DNA of 64,000 bases from Takashimella koratensis (taxonomy: Eukaryota; Basidiomycota; Tremellomycetes; Trichosporonales; Tetragoniomycetaceae): NCBI GenBank assembly GCA_003116875.1, contig BCKT01000017.1:1-64000 (forward strand). The letters are read 5' to 3'. Below the pieces are notes generated by a model. That model was not told where the DNA came from. It made no database searches and worked only from the letters and a program-made list of their open reading frames with translations. Of the stretch, positions 10,615 through 22,000 are shown piece after piece (the stretch's first letter is position 1; each line of letters starts with the position of its first letter). A program made the position numbers and the translations under genes.

Positions 10615-11181
10615 TCAAAAGGACTCCAAGGTATGAAGAGAAGGAGAGGAAAGGATTGAAGGGAGGATGGCGGAAGAGGGTTCCAGGGAGAAGTACGAGA
10701 AGCCAGAAATACACATGAGGATGGAGCGGGTCACGTATTCCTCGGAACCATCAAGGTATGCGAAGCGTTGTCTTTCGATTTCCTCGTCGTTGGCGTGTTG
10801 GATTTCGGGTTGCTCTACCAGAAGAGCGAAGGCGAGGTTGTGGCGCGAGAACAAGACGGAGTCGGAAAGGGTCTGAAATGGGATGGGTCTCAGAGTTTCC
10901 CTCCCCAAATCGAGCCGAAAAATGTGATCAGTCAGAGACGAGTCGAAGGGAGGTGGTTCGTAGAAGCCCTGCGCACTGACGATTCCCCCGATGGTCGTTG
11001 GGTCAGGCCTTGGGGGAGACGACCACCCAGAGACATCGCCGTGCTGCAAGACCTGGTGACTTGGGTAGAGCGTCATCCGGAAGTGGAACAGACATTTCCT
11101 AGGAAAGTAACTACGGAGTGGTGGGCGCTGTGCTGTGGAAGGTCCGAGGAATTTTTCGTGGTTCGATGACGTGTCCGACAT
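10615..11181 (-). CDS. Hypothetical protein, 188 residues
   Basis: An uninterrupted frame from the ATG at 11181 to the stop at 10615. I recognise no domain. The middle has a folded-protein look (FYEPPPFDSSLTDHIFRLDL, then RHNLAFALLVEQPEIQ) and the C-terminus is hydrophobic. It could be soluble or peripherally membrane-bound. A second methionine at residue 36 (MTLYPSHQV) might be the true start, since the first 35 residues are basic and low in order. It sits between the UPF0303 gene and the HSE1 promoter. Long frame, sensible composition and lack of antisense coding support it, but no intron or homology does. Confidence 0.45.
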   Translation of the reverse strand: MSDTSSNHEKFLGPSTAQRPPLRSYFPRKCLFHFRMTLYPSHQVLQHGDVSGWSSPPRPDPTTIGGIVSAQGFYEPPPFDSSLTDHIFRLDLGRETLRPIPFQTLSDSVLFSRHNLAFALLVEQPEIQHANDEEIERQRFAYLDGSEEYVTRSILMCISGFSYFSLEPSSAILPSILSSPSLHTLESF

Positions 11182-11520
11182 CAGTCTTCACCATTACCCT
11201 CTTGAGAGCGCAATGCACTCGATCTGAGCTTGAAACAGTCAAAGGGTGTTAAGGTGGCTGAAGAAAGGATTGGGGGCCGAGGGGGTTGGTGGGAAGCTTT
11301 TGGCTCGAACGGGGTGTGCCACTGAGCCGAGGATGGGTCACCGCCACATTATTCGCCGCCGGTGACCCCAGCGTCCGCGTCATGCATCATTCACCGCCCC
11401 GGCCAGGCCCTGCATCCACTCAATCTCTACACCTTTATCACTCCGCACATCTTGACAACACCGCATCCACATCTCACATCCTATCTAGCTCAATTCTAAC
11501 CCACACCCAACTCACTCAGC
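11182..11520. other. Divergent promoter region upstream of HSE1
   Basis: No gene. The last 60 bases before the HSE1 ATG are C/A-rich, as is common for strongly expressed genes in these yeasts. Confidence 0.5.
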
Positions 11521-13551
11521 ATGTTCGCAGCTGCCGCGAACCCCTACGACGAGATCGTCAGTGAGTATCACATCCCTTTGTCCGAAGCTAGGCCAGGCAG
11601 GTCCACGCGGGGCTGTGAGATCTCTTACCCGGGGAGCAGGTCGTCGTCAACCTGCTACCGTTCCTTCTGCTTCTGCTGCTGCCGTCGTTGCTGTGATCGC
11701 GGTCGCAGCCATATGCTAACCCCTATCCTAGCCAAAGCCACAGACGAGAACCTCGCATCCGAGGACTGGGACATCAACCTCCAAGTCTGCGACAAGGTTT
11801 CCGACGACGGTCCTACCGGGTACGTCTGATTCCCTTCCACAACCTCCTCTCCTCCTCTCCTCTGCATGCTGGGGTGTGTTAGGACCTATCATGTTCAACG
11901 CGGGGAGTGATGCACGTGCTAACGAGGTGGATGCGTGCTGGTGCCGGCTCGTAGTGCGCGGAACGCCATCGGCGCGTTGCAGAAACGACTTGCGCACCGA
12001 AACCCTAATGTCCAACTTTACGCTCTCGAGGTGAGCTCGTTTCCTCTCCCCTAGTCACAGCGCAACGCACAGGGGACTGTTGGTGCTGTATGCAGGGAGG
12101 GCTGTAGCTGACGAGATTCCCTATCGTGATGGTGATGAATGTAGCTCGCGAACACCCTCGCCCAGAACTGCGGGAAACCATTGTTGGAGGAGCTCTCGTC
12201 CCGAGCTTGGACCGGTGCACTGGACAGGCTCATCAATGACCGGGTACGTGATATCCGCTCCACATGACTAGGACTATCCCTCCCCTGTTTTGTTACGCCA
12301 GCGGTCCTCCCACCACCACGATGTGGGGCGGATGTCAGCGACTATAAGAGCAGTAGCTGACAGGGTGTATCGAACAGGCAACCGTCCAGCCGGTGAAGAA
12401 GAAGGCACTGGGGTATGTAAAGGCTTGGGCGAGGCAGTTTGAGGAGACGGGAGACCCGAATTTGGGTGTCATGGGAGAATACTACGACCAACTCCGCGCG
12501 AAGAGTAAGTGGAAGGATGAAAGAAGAGCAGACCTTCCGACAGACTGTGAGCTAACCGACCACCAGACTTTACTTTTGGCGAGGCAGAGCCTGCGCCCGA
12601 GGACGAGGTACGTGTCTGCTATCTTACGCCTTACGTAGTCAGCTGACATTTGTGCAGGCTGCGAAACGTCGACGACAGGAGGAAGAAGAGCTCGCGCGTG
12701 TTCTCGAGCTGTCCAAGCAAGACAAGGGCGGCCGCTACCAGCCCTCCCAGCCCAACGGCGCATCCTCTTCCTCGTCATCTCAGCCCTACCCCGCCGAGCC
12801 AACGCGATACCAGGCCCCTTCCTCCGTCGCTTCTCAGCCCTCTTCCGTGCCGAATCAACAACCCGCTCCTGTCGCTCTTGCCCAGCCTGTTCCGCAACCT
12901 CTCCCTCAGCCCGAGGCTCAGGCACCGCTCGATATCAACACAGCTACCCGCGTCAGATCGCTATACCAGTTCACAGGCGCCGAAGTTGGCGAGCTAAGCT
13001 TTGAGAGAGGAGACGTGATCAAGGTTTTGGACAGAGGGTTTAAGGAGTGGTGGCGTGGAGCGTGCAATGGAAGGATCGGTATCTTCCCGGTGACTTACGT
13101 TGAGCCGATGCCGGAGCCCTCCCCACGAGAGCTGCAGGAGGAGGCGCAGGAAGAGGCTCGTGTATTTGCTTCTCTCGGTGAGTCCTTCTTCTCCCCCGTC
13201 TCTCCTTTCTCAGCGTTTTGCTAACCCAAGTAGGCCTCGTGGACCAGCTCCTGCAGACACTCAAGGGTATCGATCCCACGCGCGGGGACCGTATTGATGA
13301 CCGACCCGAGATCGAGGAGATGTATCAAGCCAGCGTTAGCCTCCAGGGCCAGATCAACGCGCTCATTAAGAAGTACTCGGACCAAAAGGCGGAATTGGAA
13401 CATATGAACGCAAACTTCTTGCGAGCCATGAGGCAGTATGAAGAGTTACGGAACCCTCCGCCGCCTGTTGCCCAGCGTAAGTGACGAGCCAGCTTCCCAT
13501 TTCGTTAGCTTTGGTAAGCTGATGCCGCGCCTTTCTCCAGCGTACTACCCT

Positions 13552-13589
<38 letters not shown>

Positions 13590-14145
13590 CGACCCGTATG
13601 GATATCAGGCCAACGCGTACCCGCAGCAACAGTTCCCTCAACCTCAGCCGCAGCAGCCTCAACCCCAACAGCAACCCCAGCCCCAACCCCGGCCCCAACA
13701 GCAACCACCGTGGGGCCAACCCCAACCCCAGCCTCACCAGTCCTCCCCGCTCAACGAGGTCCCCCCTCCTGGGCCATACTACCAGCAGCACCCAGGTGGA
13801 CAGAGCACTACCTCTCTCCACCGTGCACCGACCGGTGCACCGAGCTACCCTCCGCAGTCTCCGCCGACTCGACACAGTACCGAGCCGGGCGCAGCGGGAA
13901 TCGGAGCGGGGTCTGACCCGGCCGCAGAGCATGCAGCGGCATGGGAAGCGTATTACCGACAACAGGCCGAGGCGCAGGCCGCACAGCAGGGAGGTCAGCC
14001 TCAGCAAGGGATGCCACAGCAACCTCAACAGCAGCAGCAGGGATACGCGCCGCAGCATGGAGGGTACCCACAACAAGGGTCGGGACACAGTCCAGTCGAC
14101 GCCGTCGCCAACGGGGTCAACAGGATGAACATGCACGGGCAGTAG
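11521..14145 (+). CDS. HSE1: ESCRT-0 subunit Hse1 (VHS, UIM, SH3)
   Basis: Hse1 pairs with Vps27 on endosomes and sorts ubiquitinated membrane proteins into multivesicular bodies. Nine exons: 11521-11560, 11732-11819, 11955-12030, 12145-12243, 12378-12504, 12567-12607, 12658-13177, 13234-13476 and 13541-14145, coding 612 residues. A VHS domain fills about residues 8-145 (KATDENLASEDW, NAIGALQKRLAHRNPNVQL). A ubiquitin-interacting motif follows (EEEELARVLELSKQ, near 163-177). An SH3 domain spans about 254-310 (LYQFTGAEVGELSFERGD, ending GIFPVTYVEP). A coiled-coil stretch that should bind Vps27 is at 320-400. The tail is almost entirely Gln, Pro and Gly, with a pure glutamine run. Two introns near the 5' end exceed 100 bases. 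Confidence 0.95.
13554..13588 (+). repeat. CAG repeat coding polyglutamine in HSE1
   Basis: About eleven to twelve consecutive CAG or CAA codons at the start of the last HSE1 exon, followed by a longer stretch rich in glutamine and proline. Nearly pure CAG makes it a likely site of length variation. Confidence 0.9.
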
Positions 14146-14376
14146 GGTGGGGAAGTGGAGCAAGGAATGGTACGGGTTGAATGAAAGGTGATTTTGGACG
14201 ATGTGAGAATGTACTATTGTAAAGAAAGTGACGAGAGCCAAGGGGTCGAATGGTAACCAATTTGATATACATCTCGAAACTATGTCAGATTGCTTGATGC
14301 AGAAGAGTCCCCGTCCTCGTCCCTCTGCACAGATGGGCCAAGTCCAAGTTTCCCTTGAACTAATTGCCCTCCATCC

Positions 14377-15405
14377 TCACTCTCTCTGTGGTTCCCCGAC
14401 TCTAAGTCTGGAGTCATCGGTGGTCGTTCTACGAAGGAAGCAGAACTCAATCTGAGATTGATCTTCTCCATCACAAAGAGAATCATCCAATCCCTTGAAT
14501 GTCAAAAGCCCACTCTCGATGGTCCTACCTTGGTCTCGAGTAAGCTTCACTGGGAAACTCCCGACCTGCCAACGAGCTGACGCGAGCGACAGAACCGCAG
14601 GCAATCCCGTGCGTGGTTGGGTGATTATGTTTTTCTCTCCATTTATCGACAGTTCTACCGTCGTGAAAACATCATTCCCTTCAAGAACGTCTTGGATGAT
14701 GGTGCTCCATCTAGTACCAAATTTGATCTTGGCCTTGTCGCGAAAGTACCTTGTTCCAATCTCCGACCCGGTGAGCCGAACAGCTTGGAGGATGGAAGTT
14801 GTATGAAACTTTGTTTCTTCCTCGGCGGATGAGTCGCTTCGAGGGGATTGAATCGATAGATGGGTTAGGTCTATGATACACTGTTGAAGGCGATAACGAT
14901 CCTGGCTCGGAGTCACAAATCGGATATCACTATCAAAAGTGATCGTGACAGCGGGTCGAATCATACCTATCCCCTGTATACACTCATCGCTCCCATCCGA
15001 ACACTCGCTGCGAAATTCGAAGACTGCAGTCTGTCCGTTTCTCAGAGATGACAACAATGTCAAAGCAGGTTGAGAGATGGTAAGCGTTTGCTTATTACCA
15101 CGCCGAGGGCGACGAATCCTACCAACCGACAAGTTGACGTCTCCCACATGAACTGGATCACCGAGTCTGTATTGAAGGCTTCCGTTAGAGTTATACACTG
15201 TGGCTGCTGGAGAGTAGGTGGTGATCGAAGGAGCGATTTGGTAAATCACGAAAAGTTGAGGGCGGCTGGTCGGTTCAGCTTGATCATCAGTCGACTGGTC
15301 TCGATCTATGATGGACAGTGTTATCGTCGGGATGTCCTCGGCGACAAGGTTCGCTGCTGATGCGGTTGACCGAGGAGATGAGAGGAGGCTGTGACTCGCA
15401 GACAT
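14377..15405 (-). CDS. Family-X protein 1 (group X1), unknown function
   Basis: Single exon, 342 residues, ATG at 15405. Unknown function, no signal peptide or membrane segment. It is clearly paralogous to the next gene, with the same length and same order of motifs. Both have an N-terminal variable part, then GDVNxS, an acidic FEF patch, IxPAVTITFDSDI near residue 150, a strand like CIIDLTHLSI, a TIIQDVLE block with ELSINGE, and WxxGSFPVxLxRDxG near residue 285. The alternating hydrophobic pattern suggests a beta-sandwich fold. Both genes point leftward, away from TAF10. A weaker match links them to the gene at 40760-41608. Expression and role cannot be inferred. Confidence 0.65.
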   Translation of the reverse strand: MSASHSLLSSPRSTASAANLVAEDIPTITLSIIDRDQSTDDQAEPTSRPQLFVIYQIAPSITTYSPAATVYNSNGSLQYRLGDPVHVGDVNLSVGRIRRPRRGNKQTLTISQPALTLLSSLRNGQTAVFEFRSECSDGSDECIQGIGMIRPAVTITFDSDIRFVTPSQDRYRLQQCIIDLTHLSIQSPRSDSSAEEETKFHTTSILQAVRLTGSEIGTRYFRDKAKIKFGTRWSTIIQDVLEGNDVFTTVELSINGEKNIITQPRTGLPAVLSLASARWQVGSFPVKLTRDQGRTIESGLLTFKGLDDSLCDGEDQSQIEFCFLRRTTTDDSRLRVGEPQRE

Positions 15406-15869
15406 TATGCTGAGGTTGGAAAGTCGTTGACAAGAGGCATGACAGACAACGGGCTTGTACGTTTTGTACTACTCTTGCAATAGGCTATTCCTCGGAGGCT
15501 GATCAACACCGGGAACAAAAGGGTCAGCTTTCGTTCTAGTGTTTTCTAGCACTTGCTGCACCAGAGACGGTGCAGCACCAGCAATACCTTTCTAGCGTTC
15601 TCTGACATACTGTACGTGCTGTTGCTTTGTCCTCGCCTCGGATCCAATCTTTGAGCCTCCGCAATTTGAAAAACAAAAAAAAAAACTCGACTGAAAGGTG
15701 AGTACATTCTGCAGCCGATTGTATATATGCACACAGTCTATCACACCGTTCTCTACCTTTCCACCAGAAACGCTGGATTGAACTCGGCTAGCTCCAGAGC
15801 CCCGTTAATGACCTCAATGTATGGATATATCCCTTCGATCTGCACCTGAAAGCCAGACAGAGGAGTCAT
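15406..15869. other. Intergenic between two group-X1 genes
   Basis: Upstream region of the gene starting at 15405. It contains an A-rich run near 15672-15685 and a TATATA stretch near 15721-15727. No gene seen. Confidence 0.5.
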
Positions 15870-16901
15870 CTAATCGTCCTCTAGCGTCGCCTCGGTCATC
15901 CCTGTCATCTGAGTTCCAGTCTCGGCATCATCCCCAGACACCCTGACGAAAGAGTAATAATCAATCCGCGACTTGCCGTCTCCACCTTGAATCGGGTCTT
16001 CGAATCCTTCAAGCGTGATAAGACCAGTCTCTAGGGTAAGGCCATCGTCTCTACTCAACTCGACAGGGAAACTACCCATATGCCAACTAGCCGTTCCAAG
16101 CCACAAATCAATCTCTCTCTCGGTTGTTGGAGGGTTGATCCCAAACTTGTTCTCATTCATCGAAACCCGTCCAACGGTATGCACCTCTTTCCTCGTCTGC
16201 AATACGTCCTGAATGATACTATCCCATCTTTGATCAAACTTGACCTCGACGTCTTGACAGAACCATAATCGGGTGCTATCGATATTCATCCCTGAGAGCG
16301 GATGGACTTGTAAGAACCCAGTTGTTCGAAAAGTTGATTCTTCACCTGTCAGTGCCTGTGAAGTTTGCCGACTGATCAAGACCGCTTCAGGACTGATTTT
16401 GAGGATACATTGAATAAGACGGTATCGGATTTCGTCCATACCTTGGTAAGTGATATCGCTGTCGAATGTGATAGTGATAGCAGGATGGATAGTGCCCTTC
16501 CACAGAATGGAGTCACCGCCTTCTTCATCGGGCTTAATGTGAAATTCAAAGTCTGCTGGTCGGCGATCTACAAGTGACTGGAAGATTGATGATGTCGGTG
16601 GAGATTTATCCAGTATGTAGCTCTCTTTGAAGCAAGATCTGGAGTCACCAACGTTATCTAATGACATATTGACGTCGCCGATGCGCATCGTTCCGTCGGG
16701 TTTGTAGTACAAGTCCCCATCTTGATCGTAAGTTGGGATCACTGGAGTGTAAGCGGAGAGACGGGGAGTCAAGGGAGTGGTTATGAATAGTTGACGTTTG
16801 TTGAGGGAGAAATCTTCAGCGTCGCTAGACTCCGCCGGGCGAGATAGCACAGATATAGGTGTGGTCGGAACGTCGATGGATATATTGGTGTTTCCCGTCA
16901 T
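15870..16901 (-). CDS. Family-X protein 2 (group X1), unknown function
   Basis: Single exon, 343 residues, ATG at 16901 starting MTGNTNIS. It is the tandem paralogue of the gene at 14377-15405. Aligned motifs include RIGDVNMSLD, DFEFHIKPDE, WKGTIHPAITITFDSDI, the strand CILKISPEAVLIS, WDSIIQDVLQ and WHMGSFPVELSRDDG, and it ends in an acidic tail. Identity is moderate and spread along the length, so the duplication is not recent. No transmembrane segment or export signal is visible. The conserved GTIHP motif is the best link to the distant member at 40760 (WEGTLHPHVTVSF). Confidence 0.65.
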   Translation of the reverse strand: MTGNTNISIDVPTTPISVLSRPAESSDAEDFSLNKRQLFITTPLTPRLSAYTPVIPTYDQDGDLYYKPDGTMRIGDVNMSLDNVGDSRSCFKESYILDKSPPTSSIFQSLVDRRPADFEFHIKPDEEGGDSILWKGTIHPAITITFDSDITYQGMDEIRYRLIQCILKISPEAVLISRQTSQALTGEESTFRTTGFLQVHPLSGMNIDSTRLWFCQDVEVKFDQRWDSIIQDVLQTRKEVHTVGRVSMNENKFGINPPTTEREIDLWLGTASWHMGSFPVELSRDDGLTLETGLITLEGFEDPIQGGDGKSRIDYYSFVRVSGDDAETGTQMTGMTEATLEDD

Positions 16902-17410
16902 ATCGTCTGAAAAGGAAGGAGAACTCGCAAGCCGACTGGGAGACTAGATGGTGTGGTCAAGTGGGAATGCTGATTCCGGATCATGTACGGGCATGAACTA
17001 TCATCACGGGTAGTACCGGTACACAGGCTGTCATGGCCTCGGGCTCTGATCCCCGTCGGGACAAAGGGGTATGCTTGGTCGTTTCCTTCAGCTCCTGTGA
17101 TGTGGGGGGATGTGCATGAACCTTCCTTTGTTCTCTAGCTGCTGCTTTCAACAACTCGGACCCAAATTCTTGCGGAAAGGAGACTCGCTAAATGGAGGTA
17201 TAACAGGCTTCACGGCGCATTCTTTCTGCGCCGGATCGCTCTAAGATAGGTCCGTGAGGAAGAGGATCATGAGGATACATGCAACGAGATGTACAAAGAG
17301 GCGCGAGTACACAGCGTACATCCAGAAGATAAGGCTGGTCGGAGGAGAGAGTTGGAATATGGATCGAGGTGTGGAGAGGTTCTCAGCGATCGAGGAAGTC
17401 AAGTCAATAC
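16902..17410. other. Intergenic between group-X1 gene and TAF10
   Basis: Upstream of the X1 gene and downstream of TAF10. No supportable gene; an open reverse frame through 17241-17470 is mostly read-through of the TAF10 intron. Confidence 0.5.
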
Positions 17411-18475
17411 TCAGAGATCTGTTTGGTGTCAGTTCTAAATCCATTGCACGAAATGATATCAACTGACAATAATCTGGTTTCTTGACGTTCACGCCATGCT
17501 CCCCAAGTGCGAGGCTCAAGTCGTCCATCGTCAACACGACTCGGTTCCGATCCTATCCCTTGTCAGCCACACCATCAAGAACGAAAATCAAAACACCACC
17601 CCTCTCGAAAAGCCTTCAGGAGAGGAAAAGCAGAGTTCACGTACAGCAGCAGAAGGACGACCTCGACCTGCGGCGGTACTGTTTACGCGCAGTTTGGCAA
17701 AATGGTAAGCGTCACGAGAGAGGTCGGAGATGAATTTCTGGGCCGAGAGGGAGAGAAGGCGTTTTCTGTTGGGACGAAAGGGATAGTAGGCAACGTTGCG
17801 TCAGTGGACGAAACGACAACTGAGAAGTTGAGGTTTAAGGTGGATGGTAAAGGCAAAGATAAGACAAGGACTACTCACAATCGTGGGTCAGAGCATTCAA
17901 ATCCGGATCGCTGGAGGTAGTATTCCGTCACTTCCTCTGGTATCTATGACGGGTCAACAATGTCCCAACCGATCCTCTTCACGGTTGAACATATCATCCC
18001 ATCCGCCTTGACCATCTTGCCATGACCCACCCCTCAAGCCCAAACATCCTCCAGTTTTGCCCATCCCCTTGTCCTCACCACTTACCAATGGCTTGTACCC
18101 ATCAAGCATGACGAGAAACTCTGCGAGACTTCTATCCCTTCTAGCCAATTCCTCTTCCCTCCTTGCCGCAAATGCCTGGGGCAAATCCGCTTCAGCGCCG
18201 AGTGTCGCTCTCAACTCGCTATCGGGATCTCTAGGCCCCTTGGCGTCTTCTTCCTCTTCGTCGTCGTCGTCCCCGTTCGCGTTAGGGTTGGGGTGGGCAG
18301 AAGTTGAGGGACGCGGGTCGACGGCCATTGCGTTGGAGGTTTGGGTGGGTTGGGTAGCTGAGTGGGAGGTGGATGAGGATGCGGCAGAGGGTCCGTTGAT
18401 GGGGTTTGTACCGTTGAGATGGGAGGTGGACTGGGTCTGGCCGCTGGGCGTGGATGGGTTCGGGGTGGTGTTCAT
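17411..18475 (-). CDS. TAF10: TFIID/SAGA subunit Taf10
   Basis: Taf10 is a histone-fold protein shared by TFIID and SAGA that pairs with Taf3, Taf8 or Spt7. Five exons: 18475-18086, 17943-17879, 17765-17645, 17552-17468 and 17418-17411, coding 222 residues. The first 100 residues are Ser/Thr/Pro-rich with an acidic run. The conserved part then reads LAEFLVMLDGYKPL, IPEEVTEYYLQRSGFE, LKRLLSLSAQKFISDLSRDA and VVLTMDDLSLALGEHGVN. The last exon would hold only eight coding bases (completing Tyr, then Leu and stop), with an unusual GTCAGT donor, giving the expected KKPDYY ending plus Leu. That last junction is the least certain part. Confidence 0.9.
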
Positions 18476-19025
18476 GATGGCTGCGATGTGGTTGTGAGTG
18501 ACTGAAAGAGAGAGAGACAGAGATAGAATCAAGAATCAAGAGACCCAGGGAGAGCAAGATGGAAGCAAGGTGCACCACCGTGGGGAAGTAACCCTCCACG
18601 TGACTGCCTCGCCTCGTCTCCGGCCTAGGCTCGTCTTGGTAACCACCACCCTCCCTCCCCCTTCCCGGGTCTCCGTCATCCTCACCATCAACACCACCAA
18701 CACCACCCTCAGACTTAGCCTCTGGACAGGCCGAGTCTCTGCTTCGCACCACGGGCAACAGTGACGACCATCGTATCCCCCGCTCGACCGTCACAGCGCA
18801 GCGAGATCAGCATCGTTACCCCGCCTTGCCCACCCCGCCGGCGTCATCGATTACCGCTTAAATACCACACACGCATATCGCCCTCACCCACAGCCACCAG
18901 CATCCCATGTATCGCCCACAGTTCAGCTAGCACTCAACGACAATCCCCACACCCGTCCTGCTCGCCTCTAACTCCCCTTACCACCTACTCCTCTCCTCCC
19001 CTTCTTCAGTCAACCCCTCGGTCCA
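18476..19025. other. Divergent promoter between TAF10 and the CCCH-SMR gene
   Basis: About 550 bases. No gene; frames here are low-complexity Ser/Pro/Arg translations of C-rich DNA. Confidence 0.5.
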
Positions 19026-22000
19026 ATGTCCGCGCCACCGGACCCACTCGTCGAGCGCGAGTCGGACACGACCCCGACCGCATCGACCATTCTCGGTACC
19101 GCGTCCTCCACCCCTTCCGCAGCTCCCCCATCCACATCCTCTGGTCCTGGACCCGACCTGCGTTCCCCGTCACCCAAGAAACACGCCAACCTCCTTGGCC
19201 TTCGTTCTCCCGACCTCCAACCCGTCCCTGGCGCCTCGATCACTTCATCCTCTATCGACAATATCGGAGACTTCTCTCCTATCCTACACCAACCTATCGC
19301 GTCGCCCATCACGCCCTCGTCCTTATCAACCAAAGGTTCATCGGGTCCGTCAGTGCTTGAGACTCACCCACACCTCGGACACTACGTCTTCGGGCTCTTG
19401 CAGCAAGCAACGAAGACGACCCCGCCTCGCGCCGGTCCAGGTGGCGGCGGTGCCCAGCATCCTTTGAGCGTTTCGTCCTCGGGTGAATCGGACGACGAGG
19501 ACTCCCCGCCTCCAGATTCAAACGCCCCGGTCCATGCTCATGCAAGCGCAAAAGCCGACAGCGCAGATAGTTCGGGCCGACACAGTAGAGAGGAAAAGGA
19601 AGAGATTGTGGTCAAGGTAATCAAGTTACTCGATAACGAGGAGGAGGAAGAGGTCAAGGAGCTCCTCCGTGTGCACATGGGCGAGCTTGGCGAGGTGAGT
19701 TGGGCTACCTTTGTTCATCACCAAGCCTCCCTTGCTGAGAACACGACAGGATGATATTCTCATGGAACAAGTCTGCCTCGACTGCATGCATCGTCATCGA
19801 GGTAGGTCCATGCATCATATTCTAATCCCATTCACTCACGCACGTTTACAGACGACGCGAGCGGTGTACCCTATGCGTCCCACTTGACGCCCTCGCGACC
19901 ACGGCGACCTTATACGCCCTCACGCGTCCCGTCATTCCGAACTCGAACTCCACTTGGGCGGCAGTCGCCTGCACCGATCGCGCCGCCCTCGGGCACCCAA
20001 ACGCCCACAGGGCACCACGTGTCCTCCTCCCTCAGCGGCGGCTCGCGCGACGGCCAGTCGCCTACCCTCGCACACACCGTCCTCGCGCCTGGCGCCCCGC
20101 CCTCGTCGTCTGGCTACAGCTCGGCGGACTCACCCATGTCCTCCCCGCGCATCCTCAATGCCAAAGCAGCGACATTCAACCCTTCCCCACGCGCAGCGGC
20201 CTCCCCGCTCTCCGCTGTCCCTGCGTCCTTCTCACCCAGCGATCCTTGGAAAGATGCCCCAGCCCCAGAACCGCTGCGGTCCGCATCACCATACACATTT
20301 GGTGGAACTGGCATGGCACGTACGAGCTCCAACCTCGCTATTGCCGCGCCGCTCTTAAGCGACCCTTCCAGCCCCTTTCACTCGCCTATCGGCACACCTA
20401 ACCGCCAGACAATCAAGATGCCTGATGTCTTCAACAGCCCCGCGAGCGTACGTACCTCGTCCCGCGGCGTTCACCCAGACGACGACGATGACGACGAGTT
20501 TTCACCCTTCGGTACCGGCCTCCCCAAGATCATGCACCACGAGGCTATTCCAGCCTCGGCACTGTCCGCGCTCAGCTCGTCAGCGAGGGCATTTGAACCT
20601 TCGTCTGGGGAGTACTTCTCAGGGATGTCGTCTGCGCCTTCCAGTTTTGTCCATTCTGACGCGTCGACATCGTACGAGTCCCGCACGTCGGTCGAGTCGT
20701 CGGCAAACTCGGACGACGACCCGACCCTTGGACCGGCGGGGATGACACCACTCGACGTGCTGAGCTCGGTATTTTCTACGGTTCCCAAGAGCGAGCTGGA
20801 GGATGCACTCCATCGCGCAGGTTACGACTTTGAGGGCGCCATGTCGATTCTGGTCGTGCAGTATACTCAACCGAGGTCGGGCGCGTCTACTCCCCAGAGG
20901 GTAGGGTCGCCTCGCCCAATGGTGGGAGTCGGCGGAAGGGGAGGCGTGCCCGCTGCGAACCACCTCGCACCGAGAGAAGGATACTTCCAGGCAGGCGGAC
21001 GGGGCTTTGCGGGCACAAGCCCGGGTACAGGTCTGGGTATTGCTCCAGCAGCACCGCAGAGGACCGCGGGTCCGGTTCGGATGTGCAGGTATTACCTTGC
21101 CGGCGAATGTAGGCGATCTGATTGTCGATACAGGTGGGTACAGGTTGTATGTGGGTACTGATAAACAGCCACGACCTTGAGCGAGCGCTGTGTCGTTTTT
21201 GGCTCAGGGGGCACTGCGCCAAGGGACCGAACTGCGAGTGAGTCGATCACTTGTTCTTTGAGATGAACACTGACACTTGATAGGTTCTTACATCACCTTC
21301 CGAACAACATGGACGCGCACGCGCTCAACTCGGCCATGGGCCGACTCGACGTCTCTTCCCCTGCTGGCTCTCACCCGGGCACACCACCCGTCACTGCCTC
21401 TTCGTTCGGACCGCAAGACGACTTCCCTGACCTCCTTGCTGCGCGGCTGAACCGGAACGCGCCGTCAGGTCGATTCGACCCTTCACGTAACCGGTTCGCC
21501 AACGCAGTCAAGCGTGCTGCCCCTGGGCCCATTGCCGTCCCTACGCTTAATATCACCGGCGGGGGTCGACTCACTTCCGGTCCCCACTCTCCAGGCGGTC
21601 TCAACTCAACACCTGCTCCTCCTGTAGCTGCTGTTCCCAAACCGTCGAGTCGGATCCAACTTCGTCCTCCGACACTCTTGCCCACGCTCAAGACGGGTGC
21701 GGCCGCAAACGAGCAGTACATGTCTGCTCGAGCGACTGCTATCCGTCTCGGTCATGCGCGGAACGCGTGCCTTGCCCGCGCGGCTGATGCGTTCCGACGA
21801 GGCGACGGAGCGGCGGCGAAACGGTTCTCGCGCGAGGGGAAATCACTGAACGAGAAGATGTTGAACGAAGGGATGGACGCCGCTCAAGCGCTGGTCAAAA
21901 CTCGAATGAGAGACGCACAAGCCGCGGTCAGGGAGAGAGATCCGGGTTGGTCAGATGATCCCGCGGACAGAGGAGCGAGGGGGAAAGATTGCGCAGGTGG

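Noticed and set aside
13366..14241. Leucine- and arginine-rich open frame of 291 codons on the reverse strand
   Set aside because: It is the antisense of the HSE1 Gln/Pro tail; repeated CAG gives repeated Leu codons. HSE1 is certain on the plus strand.
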